53,240 nt of DNA, taken from assembly GCF_029840925.1 (NCBI RefSeq), contig NZ_JAOCDM010000027.1, positions 1 through 53,240 on the forward strand, written 5' to 3'. The DNA comes from Pseudomonas sp. GD03858. Lineage in GTDB: Bacteria; Pseudomonadota; Gammaproteobacteria; Pseudomonadales; Pseudomonadaceae. Every line of letters begins with the position of its first letter. The first letter of the stretch is position 1. A model generated the notes under the pieces. That model searched no databases. It was not told where the DNA came from and saw only the letters and a program-made list of their open reading frames with translations. A program made the translations under genes and the position numbers. Below are positions 27,288 through 35,138 of the stretch, in pieces.

Positions 27288-27574
27288 GCCATGCTCCTTC
27301 GCCAGGCGCCAGTGTGCCGAGCCACGCCACCAGAAGACAAGAAGGCAAGCGTCGAGATGATCGCATGCTTGCTGGCTGACGCCCGCGGCAGAGCCATGCC
27401 AGGCCTCTGTTGTCTGTTAGAGTGACGGGGCTGGGGCGAAACAATCCTTGGGCCATGTCCCTGGTAATAGTGACGCATCGCCTGGATGATCGCTCCCATG
27501 CCCTGCCCGTCCCGGTTTGCCAAGCCAGCTGAATACGCGTCGATAGAATGACTGATCACTTCAGGACCAGAGAA

Positions 27575-29938
27575 ATGAAAGGAAGCAGTGGTGGTGCCGC
27601 CACCAACAGCGGCATCGATTACCAACAGCGCGTCGCTGCTTTTTTTACCTTGGCCATGGCCCTCAAGCTCGACTGCTCCAATGTACTGGAACGCAACGAG
27701 GCAACAGAGATTCACGGTATCGCCTATGAAACGGCGGACGCGATCGATGATGTCGTGCTGACCCATGCGGCTTGCAAGACCTTTCTGCAGGTCAAGCGAA
27801 AGTTGTCGCTCTCGGAGCAACCCCAATCCGACTTCTGCAAGACGATCGAGCAGTTTGTTCGTCAGTCACTGGGGTCAAGAAACCCTGCCGACTGCTATGC
27901 AATCGTCACCACCCCGGACACTTCGAGAAAAATCACCTCGGACCTTCGCAAGATCACCACCTCCGCCCGGCTGAACACGGCAGCGGCGATGGAAAACCCG
28001 TTGACCCTGAGCGAACAAGCGGCTTACGACCTGCTGGTCAGGTGTATCGAAAGGGCGTTCCTGATCTACGCCGGCACTCCAGCCAGCCCACAGGACATAC
28101 AGCGTCTTCTCAGGCAAACCTACATCATCACCCTGGACATCGAGCATGGATCGTCCTACGAAAAAGCCTTTCTGCTGTCCATCTCCCATCAACTGAACAC
28201 CGCGCCCGAGTTGTTATGGGGCTATGTGAGGTCGAAAACCCTGGACTGGTCCAAGCAGCGCCAGTCCGTCAATCTGCAGGGCGTGCGGGCAATACTGGAC
28301 ACGTTCCATGATCAGCAGAACGACGGCCAGCCATCATCTGCCGACCCACTTCACGTCCAGCTAGCATTCGACCCTGAAAAGTACGACATCTGCGCCGGTC
28401 GTGAGGTGGTGCTCATCAAGTCGTTTCTAGAAGAGTTTGATCTGCAGTTACTGGAGCTCTACAGGTTCGATGATCAGGGCGATTTCAGACTGCGCTTTCA
28501 CGAGAACACCCTGGAGTTGAGCGACGGTAGCCACCATCCGCTTGTGGCAAGATTCTCGACGTTCTCCGGCGCCGAAAGGTTTCTCCTCGAACAGCCGCTG
28601 CCGGAGACGACACGGCTGATGCTGGGCCCGATGAATAGCGAGCGTGACGAAGACGCCACCCCGTTGGCGGTCGCCTATGGCGAAAAGATCAGAAGAAAAC
28701 TGCTGGAGAACACGACGTACTCCAAATGCATCCACTGCGACGCAGGGCTTTCGGAACACGCGTTGGCCATCGAGATCCAGGAGTGCGAGCTGCCCTTTGA
28801 CGCGGGCTTCATTCACGAGGATTGTCTGCGGCCTTCCGACAGGGTGCTGGGTGTCGCTGGCAACCCTGGGATGACCAAGCACCCGGAGCTGAAAAACTTC
28901 GACTACCAACGCTGGTTCTTCAGCCTGGATCATGGTCAGGCGGTCTGGAACGGCTCCGAGCTGCTCAACCAAGCCATCAAGCACATGTGGTGGAACAACC
29001 CGTCACCCTCGGACACTCAGGGCAAATACTGCATCAAGGTACGCCTGGAGGATGGATCGTTGCGCTACGTGCAACAGCGTGGCAAGGTCCAGCGCTTCGA
29101 CAGCGAGCAGGTCGCCACGGTCACGGCGGGGCTGAACGAATGGCGGGAAAGCAACAAAGCCCAAGGCAATCCGCTTTGCTATTCGGCTGACGGCTCGCTT
29201 CAGGCAGGCCAGGCGGACATCGAGCAGTTTGCCCACCACCCTCTGGACCTGATCGAATGCCTCGAGTTTCAAAGCGCCGCCTATACCAGGGGGATTTCCC
29301 AGCTGCACGACCGTGTCAAGAATTTCTATACCCCACTGGCCTTGCTGACGCATCGGCAAGACGGCAGCCCGATCACCTTCGACAATGCATTGTTCCTCAG
29401 CACATCGCCGTTCGAGCTGAAGCAGTATCTGAAGAACTGGCTGCGGATCGGCTTCTCGCCCAGCGCCTACACCCTCGACATCATCGAGCGCGACGAAGAC
29501 TTCGACAGGCTCATGCAACGCTGTGGTCATCAAGGCATTCAGGTGGTCGTCGACCCACTGTTCGATTCCGCTGGAAAACTGATGAAAGGCTGCATCGTGG
29601 TGGACCAGCTCGATACCCTCGAGCCGATGCATGAACAGGATGCGCAGATCTATATTTTCGCTCATCCGGACGGAGCGTTCCGCCACATTTATCACGCTCG
29701 CGCAAATGACCTGACATTGTTGCTCTGCGACGACTGCCAGGGGTGCGGATGCGATTGCGTGGGATGCCAGCTACAGGAACGGCTGCTGCACGTGCACGGT
29801 GAGGAACACCTCGAGGTAAAAACGACCAACAGCCGAACAGTGGTCGTGACCGTGGACGCCAGGGAGTTCGAGTGGGAGGACGCGTTCATCGCCGACAACG
29901 CGTTGGACTGGCAGGACTGGAAAGATAAGCTGGAGTGA
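27575..29938 (+). CDS. Large protein with restriction-endonuclease-like N-terminus and cysteine clusters
   Basis: The protein has about 787 residues if it starts at the ATG at 27575 (AGGA 8 nt upstream); ATG at 27548 is the longer alternative. The opening GGAATNSGIDYQQRVAAFF and the pair DDVVL (Asp58-59) plus FLQVKRK (Gln72-Lys74) match the D...QxK catalytic pattern of restriction-endonuclease-fold dsDNA nucleases such as the DUF4297/Cap4-like group. A CxxC...C cluster starts near residue 385, and a C-terminal knot CDDCQGCGCDCVGC lies near residue 718; both suggest metal binding. The central 300 residues are unrecognised. It is a candidate antiphage effector. Codon use is less G+C-rich than in its neighbours. 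Confidence 0.65.
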   Translation: MKGSSGGAATNSGIDYQQRVAAFFTLAMALKLDCSNVLERNEATEIHGIAYETADAIDDVVLTHAACKTFLQVKRKLSLSEQPQSDFCKTIEQFVRQSLGSRNPADCYAIVTTPDTSRKITSDLRKITTSARLNTAAAMENPLTLSEQAAYDLLVRCIERAFLIYAGTPASPQDIQRLLRQTYIITLDIEHGSSYEKAFLLSISHQLNTAPELLWGYVRSKTLDWSKQRQSVNLQGVRAILDTFHDQQNDGQPSSADPLHVQLAFDPEKYDICAGREVVLIKSFLEEFDLQLLELYRFDDQGDFRLRFHENTLELSDGSHHPLVARFSTFSGAERFLLEQPLPETTRLMLGPMNSERDEDATPLAVAYGEKIRRKLLENTTYSKCIHCDAGLSEHALAIEIQECELPFDAGFIHEDCLRPSDRVLGVAGNPGMTKHPELKNFDYQRWFFSLDHGQAVWNGSELLNQAIKHMWWNNPSPSDTQGKYCIKVRLEDGSLRYVQQRGKVQRFDSEQVATVTAGLNEWRESNKAQGNPLCYSADGSLQAGQADIEQFAHHPLDLIECLEFQSAAYTRGISQLHDRVKNFYTPLALLTHRQDGSPITFDNALFLSTSPFELKQYLKNWLRIGFSPSAYTLDIIERDEDFDRLMQRCGHQGIQVVVDPLFDSAGKLMKGCIVVDQLDTLEPMHEQDAQIYIFAHPDGAFRHIYHARANDLTLLLCDDCQGCGCDCVGCQLQERLLHVHGEEHLEVKTTNSRTVVVTVDAREFEWEDAFIADNALDWQDWKDKLE

Positions 29939-29959
29939 CCGCGAACGGAGCCTGCGCCA

Positions 29960-30628
29960 ATGACTGAAGACCCGCTTTTACACAGCTGGCATCTCAATGC
30001 CCAGCGTTGGATCGAAGCCGTGCGTGGCGGCGCAATCGAATCTCGCCGCCAGGTCACTGACAACGCCATGCTCTTCGCCGTGCTCAGCCGCCAGCCCACG
30101 CATGTGCTCGACCTCGGCTGCGGCGAAGGCTGGCTGCTGCGCGCGCTGGCCGAGCGAGGCATCGAGGCGACCGGGGTGGATGGAGATGCCACGCTGGTCG
30201 ATGCCGCGCGAGCAGCGGGATCGATGGCGGTACATCTGGCCAGTTATGAGCAACTGGCCAGCGGCGAGCGGGTGATCGCGGGAACCTTCGATGTGATCTG
30301 CGCCAACTTCGCCCTCTTGCAGCAGGACATCATTCCCTTGTTGGCAGCCATGCGCGAGCGCTTGGCACCAGGTGGCGCGCTGGTGATCCAGACGCTGCAC
30401 CCGTGGACCGCGGCGGCCGGCGATTATCAGGATGGCTGGCGGGAAGAATCTTTCGTCGGCTTCGCCGGGGACTGGAAGCCGATGCCCTGGTATTTCAGGA
30501 CCTTGGGCAGTTGGTTGAATGCCCTGCAGATGGCCGGACTCCAGTTGCTCGAACTGAGCGAACCGCAACACCCGCAAAGCAAGGTACCGCAGGCACTGCT
30601 GCTGATAGCCGCCCGGCCTGCGTCATGA
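29960..30628 (+). CDS. Class I SAM-dependent methyltransferase
   Basis: This 222-residue protein has methyltransferase motif I VLDLGCGEGWLLRALAERG (about residues 49-67), the acidic motif II GVDGDATLV, a motif IV-like segment FDVICANFALLQQD, and post-motif LAPGGALVIQTLHPW. It resembles Methyltransf_25/11-type enzymes acting on small molecules. It follows the nuclease-like gene by 21 nt on the same strand and could be cotranscribed with it. The sequence character matches ordinary Pseudomonas housekeeping genes, so the linkage may be accidental. Confidence 0.83.
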   Translation: MTEDPLLHSWHLNAQRWIEAVRGGAIESRRQVTDNAMLFAVLSRQPTHVLDLGCGEGWLLRALAERGIEATGVDGDATLVDAARAAGSMAVHLASYEQLASGERVIAGTFDVICANFALLQQDIIPLLAAMRERLAPGGALVIQTLHPWTAAAGDYQDGWREESFVGFAGDWKPMPWYFRTLGSWLNALQMAGLQLLELSEPQHPQSKVPQALLLIAARPAS

Positions 30629-30634
30629 CCCGGG

Positions 30635-31540
30635 TCATGCCCCGGGAACTGGCGGCGCCTCGACCTGGGCTGTCTCCACGGTCACGGGCGGTGTCAGGCG
30701 CAATACCCGGTCGCGACCACCTTCGGCCAGCAGGTATCCACCCTTGCCATCGGCGACGATGGCCTGCGGGGCCTTCAGGAAGCTGAGCACCGTGTGCCGC
30801 GTGCCGCTGCCATCGATGCGCAGCAGGCGCGCACGGTGGGTCGAATCCTCGCTGATCCACAACCCGCGCGCATCGCAGAACAGGAAGGTAGGATTGCGCA
30901 GGCCATCGACCACCACCGGGTCTTCGCCCTCGGGGTTGTAGGCGCGAACCCTGCCGTTGGCTTTCTCGGTATACAGCAGGCGCCCATCGGTGCAGCGGGT
31001 CAGTCCTTCGGTTTCGGTGAGGCCGGCCCGCAGCACATCGAGATGGCCACTGCGCCAGTCGTAGCGCATCAGGCGGCCATCGCCCTTGCGGTCCTCGATG
31101 GCGTACAGGTGGTCGCCATCGTTGAACAGGCCTTGCACATTGTTGCCCTCGAACAACGTGGTGGTCTGGCCATTGCGCGCCAGGCTGACCGGCGCCCCGC
31201 CCACCTCCTGGCTGAACGCCCAGCCGCCCTCGACGGCCACCATGCCGTCAGGCTTGGACAAACCGTCGAGCACGATCACCCGGTCGCCCTCGGCCGTGAT
31301 GCGCATGATGCTGCCCTTGCCGCCATTGAGCTCTCGGCTCACCAGCAGGCTGCCATCGGCCTGTGGCAGCAGCGAGGCCGCGCGAGTCACCGAATTGTGC
31401 AGCACCTGCACGCCCCAGCCCTCGGCGGCCTGCACCGGGTAGAAGGTCTGCCAGGCGAAAAAGCCCAGGGCACCGGCCAGCAGGCCCGCCGAGGCGGTCA
31501 GGGTAAGGCGGACACCACGCTTGCGCAGGACATGCATCAT
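30635..31540 (-). CDS. Membrane-anchored six-bladed beta-propeller (SMP-30/NHL-like) protein
   Basis: This 301-residue protein has one N-terminal hydrophobic segment (about residues 12-32) that anchors or exports it. The rest contains repeated beta-propeller-like strands such as GSLLVSRELNGGKGSIMRI, DGMVAVEGGWAFSQEV, DGRLLYTEKANGRVRAYNPEG and GLWISEDSTHRARLLRI. This pattern resembles gluconolactonase/SMP-30 or strictosidine-synthase-like propellers. No clear catalytic assignment is possible. GGGAG precedes the ATG. It is convergent with the methyltransferase gene, 6 nt apart, and divergent from allE. Confidence 0.72.
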   Translation of the reverse strand: MMHVLRKRGVRLTLTASAGLLAGALGFFAWQTFYPVQAAEGWGVQVLHNSVTRAASLLPQADGSLLVSRELNGGKGSIMRITAEGDRVIVLDGLSKPDGMVAVEGGWAFSQEVGGAPVSLARNGQTTTLFEGNNVQGLFNDGDHLYAIEDRKGDGRLMRYDWRSGHLDVLRAGLTETEGLTRCTDGRLLYTEKANGRVRAYNPEGEDPVVVDGLRNPTFLFCDARGLWISEDSTHRARLLRIDGSGTRHTVLSFLKAPQAIVADGKGGYLLAEGGRDRVLRLTPPVTVETAQVEAPPVPGA

Positions 31541-31700
31541 TGGATCGACTCCCAGGAAGTGCCCGCGATGCTAGCAAGGTGATGTGAAAAAAATGTCGTT
31601 GCCATGAACGATCGGATGCGCCCTACAAGATGGAAGATGGAACCCAGACGATCGACGATCCCAAACTCACGCCAATAACCCTGTACGCATTCAGCAAGCA

Positions 31701-31713
31701 AATACCGGGTATT
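31701..31713. promoter_or_regulatory. Palindrome AATACC-G-GGTATT upstream of the ureidoglycine aminohydrolase gene
   Basis: A 13-bp inverted repeat lies 117 nt upstream of the allE start, in the 289-nt region shared with the divergent propeller gene. Its size and position fit an operator for a dimeric regulator. Nearby TTTAATTTGTGG is locally A+T-rich. No regulator is assigned. Confidence 0.35.
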
Positions 31714-31829
31714 CCAACATTTAATTTGTGGATGCCATCGACTGGCCCATATGCTGTCCGTGCATCCCCTGCACGCACCGGCCGGTGTGGTCCAAGGCAC
31801 GGGGAGAGAACAACAAGTCGAGACCGTTC

Positions 31830-32666
31830 ATGTCGAAATCCTCCTACTTCGCCCCCCACGGTGGGCACCCGGCTCAGACCGAGCTGCTGACTGACCGTGC
31901 CATGTTCACCGAGGCCTATGCGGTCATTCCCAAGGGCGTGATGCGTGACATCGTCACCAGCCATCTGCCGTTCTGGGACAAGATGCGCATGTGGGTCATC
32001 GCCCGTCCGCTGACCGGCTTCGCCGAGACCTTCTCGCAGTACATCGTCGAAGTCGCCCCCGAAGGCGGCAGCGAACGCCCCGAGCTGGACCCGAACGCCG
32101 AAGCGGTGCTGTTCGTGGTCGAAGGCCAGATCGACATCACCGTCGAAGGCAAGCACCACACCCTGGTGCCGGGCGGCTACGCCTTCCTGGCGCCAGGCGC
32201 CGAGTGGAGCCTGCGCAACAACAGCAAGGCCAACGTCACCTTCCACTGGCTGCGCAAGCACTACCAGAAGGTCGAAGGCCTGCCGGTTCCCGAGTCCTTC
32301 GTCACCCACCGCGACAACGCCACGGTCATCGAGATGCCGGGCACCGAAGGCCGCTGGGTCACCACCCGTTTCGTCGACATGGCCGACATGCGCCACGACA
32401 TGCACGTGAACATCGTCACCTTCCAGCCGGGCGGCGTGATCCCGTTCGCCGAGACCCACGTCATGGAGCACGGCCTGTACGTGCTCGAAGGCAAGGCGGT
32501 GTATCGCCTGAACCAGGACTGGGTCGAGGTCGAGGCCGGCGACTTCATGTGGCTGCGCGCCTTCTGCCCGCAGGCTTGCTACTCCGGCGGCCCAGGCCCC
32601 TTCAGCTACCTGCTGTACAAGGACGTCAACCGCCACGTGCACCTGACCCTCAACCCGCAGCGCTGA
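31830..32666 (+). CDS. allE: (S)-ureidoglycine aminohydrolase (bicupin, AllE type)
   Basis: This 278-residue bicupin corresponds to AllE/YlbA of the allantoin pathway, which converts (S)-ureidoglycine to (S)-ureidoglycolate and ammonia using Mn. The N-terminal cupin contains AVLFVVEGQIDITVEGK and LVPGGYAFLAPG. The C-terminal cupin holds the metal ligands in PFAETHVMEHGLYVLEG. The ATG at 31830 begins the family-typical MSKSSYFAPHGGHP; the longer open frame to 31728 has no homology-like sequence. Other allantoin genes are not in the window. The urea arising from purine breakdown would feed the urease encoded at 46.8-52.5 kb. A REP element follows. Confidence 0.88.
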   Translation: MSKSSYFAPHGGHPAQTELLTDRAMFTEAYAVIPKGVMRDIVTSHLPFWDKMRMWVIARPLTGFAETFSQYIVEVAPEGGSERPELDPNAEAVLFVVEGQIDITVEGKHHTLVPGGYAFLAPGAEWSLRNNSKANVTFHWLRKHYQKVEGLPVPESFVTHRDNATVIEMPGTEGRWVTTRFVDMADMRHDMHVNIVTFQPGGVIPFAETHVMEHGLYVLEGKAVYRLNQDWVEVEAGDFMWLRAFCPQACYSGGPGPFSYLLYKDVNRHVHLTLNPQR

Positions 32667-32711
32667 TGCTTTCAGCTTGACCCTGCAGATGCCGCCAGGC
32701 CCTGCATGTTG

Positions 32712-32775
32712 CCTGTGAGAGCAAGTTCCCCCGCGAATGCGGCGACGCATTCGCGGGTAAACCCGCTCCCACAGG
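32712..32775. repeat. REP-type palindromic element
   Basis: The ends CCTGTGAGAGC and CCCGCTCCCACAGG are roughly inverted, and an inner perfect stem CCGCGAATGC/GCATTCGCGG spans 32731-32756. This is the repetitive extragenic palindrome type common in P. putida-group genomes. It lies between allE and the START-domain gene and may act as terminator or mRNA stabiliser. Confidence 0.75.
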
Positions 32776-32858
32776 ATCCTCGCTGCCTCGTGGGCGATGG
32801 CTGCACCGCCGTGCATTCCCGGCCATACTGAGCGGATGTCCTCTCCCGGCCTGATGCC

Positions 32859-33464
32859 ATGCGCCCGCCCCGATTGCTCATCGCCCTGCCGCTCCTGCTG
32901 TCGGCCACCGTGCTGTCGGCCGATGACTGGCAACTTGCCCAGCAGCAAGACGGCATCGACGTCTACCTGAGCCGCGTCGACGGCTCCAGCTACCAGCAAT
33001 TTCGAGGCGTCGCCCGAATCAAGGCCAGCCTGCGCACCCTTACCGACCTGCAGGAGAACCTACGGGTGGCCTGCAAGTGGCTATATGCCTGCGCCGACAT
33101 GCGCCTGCTGGAGGTCGACGGCGACCGCACCTGGGTCTATCTCACCACCACCCTGCCCTGGCCCGCCAAGCCACGGGACATGGTGCTGAAAGTCCAGACC
33201 GAGCGCCTGGACGACGGCACCCTGGTCCGCCACCTGAGCGCCGAGCCCGGCAGGGTCCCGGTCGACCCCGGGCTGATTCGCGTACGTCGGCTCAGCGGCG
33301 AGTGGATCATGCGCCCGCTGGGCGAGCGCGAGACCGAGGTCACCTACCAGCTGCGCGCCGACCCGGCCGGCGATGTGCCGGGCTGGCTAGCCAACCAGTT
33401 CGTGGTGGACGCGCCGATGGTCACCCTGCGCACCCTGCGTGCCGTGGCGGAGCGCCAGCCGTGA
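32859..33464 (+). CDS. Exported START-domain protein
   Basis: This 201-residue protein has a Sec signal peptide (LLIALPLLLSATVLSA) followed by a single START-like lipid-binding domain over the rest of its length. Recognisable blocks are DWQLAQQQDGIDVYLSRV, TWVYLTTTLPWPAKPRDMV and GEWIMRPLGERETEVTYQL. START domains form a helix-grip fold that holds a hydrophobic ligand, so a periplasmic lipid-binding or transfer role is plausible. It ends 4 nt before a MITE-like repeat. No neighbour suggests the ligand. Confidence 0.82.
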   Translation: MRPPRLLIALPLLLSATVLSADDWQLAQQQDGIDVYLSRVDGSSYQQFRGVARIKASLRTLTDLQENLRVACKWLYACADMRLLEVDGDRTWVYLTTTLPWPAKPRDMVLKVQTERLDDGTLVRHLSAEPGRVPVDPGLIRVRRLSGEWIMRPLGERETEVTYQLRADPAGDVPGWLANQFVVDAPMVTLRTLRAVAERQP

Positions 33465-33467
33465 GCA

Positions 33468-33633
33468 CTAGTGTCCTGTCTCGGAAATACGTTCTCTTTT
33501 GGCGAGTGGCTTGGGTGCTCGGCCAAGGCGCCGCGACGAGTCATAGCAGGGCTATGGCGAGGAGTGGCAACGCCGGTCGGGCGCCCAAGACGCCGCCAAA
33601 AGTGAACAGCTTGTTTCCGAGACAGGACACTAG
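33468..33633. mobile_element. MITE-like element: ~165-bp near-palindrome bounded by CTAG
   Basis: The outer ends are perfect inverted repeats, CTAGTGTCCTGTCTCGGAAA at 33468-33487 and its complement at 33614-33633. The inner parts are imperfectly complementary up to a central CATAGC-AGG-GCTATG, so the whole element can fold into one long hairpin. It encodes no transposase. CTAG at both ends fits the YTAR target preference of IS5-like elements, so a non-autonomous element mobilised in trans is plausible. It fills the gap between the convergent START and MFS genes and may also work as a two-way terminator. The MFS stop codon lies in the terminal CTAG. Confidence 0.65.
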
Positions 33634-35138
33634 CGGCTGCGCAGCAGCAGTGACGCCACCGCGCACCCCAGCAAAGCCAGGCACGACAGGTAGAACGCAT
33701 CCGAGTACGCCATCAGGTAAGCCTGCTCGCGCACGCTCTGGTCGATCAGTGCCAGGGTCTGCATCACCTCGGGCGACTGCGGGTCGACCAGACCGCCCGG
33801 CAGGCGCTGCTGCAGCGCGCCGTCGAACAGCGTCAGCCCTTCGCCGATGCGTACCGAATGAAAGCGCTCGCGCTGCGACACCAGTTGCGTGAGCAACGCC
33901 GTGCCCAGCGCTCCGCCCAGGTTGCGCAACATGGAGATCAGCGCCGAGGCGGAGCCGGCCTGGGCCTTGTCCAGCCCCTTCACCGCCAGCACCGATAGCG
34001 CCACCATGATCAGCGGCTGGCCGATGCCGCGCACCACCGTCGAGGGGATGATCACATTGCTGCCCGCGTCTACCGTCAACTGCGATCCCAGCCAGCAGCC
34101 CAGGGCCATGATGGCGAAGCCGCTGGCCACCAGCAGCTTGGCATTGAGCCAGCGCATCAGTCGCGGCAACAGCGGCGCCAGCAGCAACTGCACCAGGCCG
34201 TAGGCGATCAGGCTCTTGCCGATCTCGCTGGCGCTGTAGCCCTGCACCAGCGACAGATAGTTGGGCACCAGGAATACCAGGCCAAAGGTGGCCGCGCCGA
34301 ACACCGCCATGGCCAGGCTGGACACGCCGAAATTGTAGCTGGCCAGAAGACGCAGGTTGATGAACGGCCGCGCGCCCCACAGCTGACGCTGGATGAACAG
34401 CCCCAGGGCGATCACGGCGACGATGCTGAAACCGACGATGAAGCGCGAATCGAACCAGTCCTTGCGCCCGCCCTCTTCCAGCACGATCTGCAAGGCGCCC
34501 AGGCCCAGGGCCATGGCCACGATTCCCAGCCAGTCGGCCCGGCGCAAGGCGCTGCGATCACCCGCCTGGCCCTTGATCGACCAGGCTACCGCGGCGAGCA
34601 AGGCGATACCGGGCGGCAGCTGGAGCAGGAAGATCCAGCGCCAGGAATACATGTCGGTCAGCCAGCCACCGATCGACGGCCCGGCGGCCTGGGCGACACT
34701 GTTGGCCAAGCTGAACAGCGCCATGCCCAAGGGAATGCGGCTGGCCGGCAGCTCGGTGATGATCAGTTGCATCGACAACGGGATCAGCACCGCGCCGGAG
34801 GCGCCCTGGATCACCCGCAAGGTGATCATCGCCTCCAGGCTCGGCGCCAGCGCGCAACTCACCGAGCTGACCAGGAACACCGCCGAACCCACCAGCATCA
34901 CCCGGCGCAGGGAGAACACCTGCACCAGCCAGGCTGTGAGCGGAATCATGCTGATCTCGGCCACCAGGTAGGCGGTGGAAATCCACGACCCCTCCTCGAA
35001 GCTCGCCCCCAGCGCGCCTTCGATCTCCGGCAGCGCGGCGCTGGTGACATGCACGTTCATGCCCGCCATGAAACAGCCGAACAAGCCACCGATCACCGCC
35101 ACCCAGGCCCGGGCGGAGACGTTCTCTTCAGCGCTCAT
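33630..35138 (-). CDS. MFS multidrug transporter, DHA2 (EmrB/QacA) family
   Basis: This 502-residue inner-membrane protein should have 14 transmembrane helices, as DHA2 drug/proton antiporters do. Typical blocks are FMAGMNVHVTSAALPEIEGALG near residue 22 (antiporter motif D1-like), SLRRVMLVGSAVFLVSS, and RVIQGASGAVLIPLSMQLI (motif C/B region). It overlaps the HlyD-like gene by 11 nt and should form a tripartite pump with it and an outer-membrane channel encoded elsewhere. The stop codon TAG is provided by the CTAG end of the MITE-like element, so the insertion may have replaced or trimmed the original C-terminus. Confidence 0.9.
   Translation of the reverse strand: MSAEENVSARAWVAVIGGLFGCFMAGMNVHVTSAALPEIEGALGASFEEGSWISTAYLVAEISMIPLTAWLVQVFSLRRVMLVGSAVFLVSSVSCALAPSLEAMITLRVIQGASGAVLIPLSMQLIITELPASRIPLGMALFSLANSVAQAAGPSIGGWLTDMYSWRWIFLLQLPPGIALLAAVAWSIKGQAGDRSALRRADWLGIVAMALGLGALQIVLEEGGRKDWFDSRFIVGFSIVAVIALGLFIQRQLWGARPFINLRLLASYNFGVSSLAMAVFGAATFGLVFLVPNYLSLVQGYSASEIGKSLIAYGLVQLLLAPLLPRLMRWLNAKLLVASGFAIMALGCWLGSQLTVDAGSNVIIPSTVVRGIGQPLIMVALSVLAVKGLDKAQAGSASALISMLRNLGGALGTALLTQLVSQRERFHSVRIGEGLTLFDGALQQRLPGGLVDPQSPEVMQTLALIDQSVREQAYLMAYSDAFYLSCLALLGCAVASLLLRSR

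Noticed and set aside
26535..30628. Restriction-modification system formed by the methyltransferases and the nuclease-like protein
   Set aside because: Both methyltransferases have motif I but no DPPY/NPPY or PCQ catalytic motif of DNA methyltransferases, and they resemble small-molecule enzymes. One of them is on the opposite strand.
33468..33633. Intact insertion sequence
   Set aside because: Only about 165 bp with no open frame for a transposase; it is at most a non-autonomous element.
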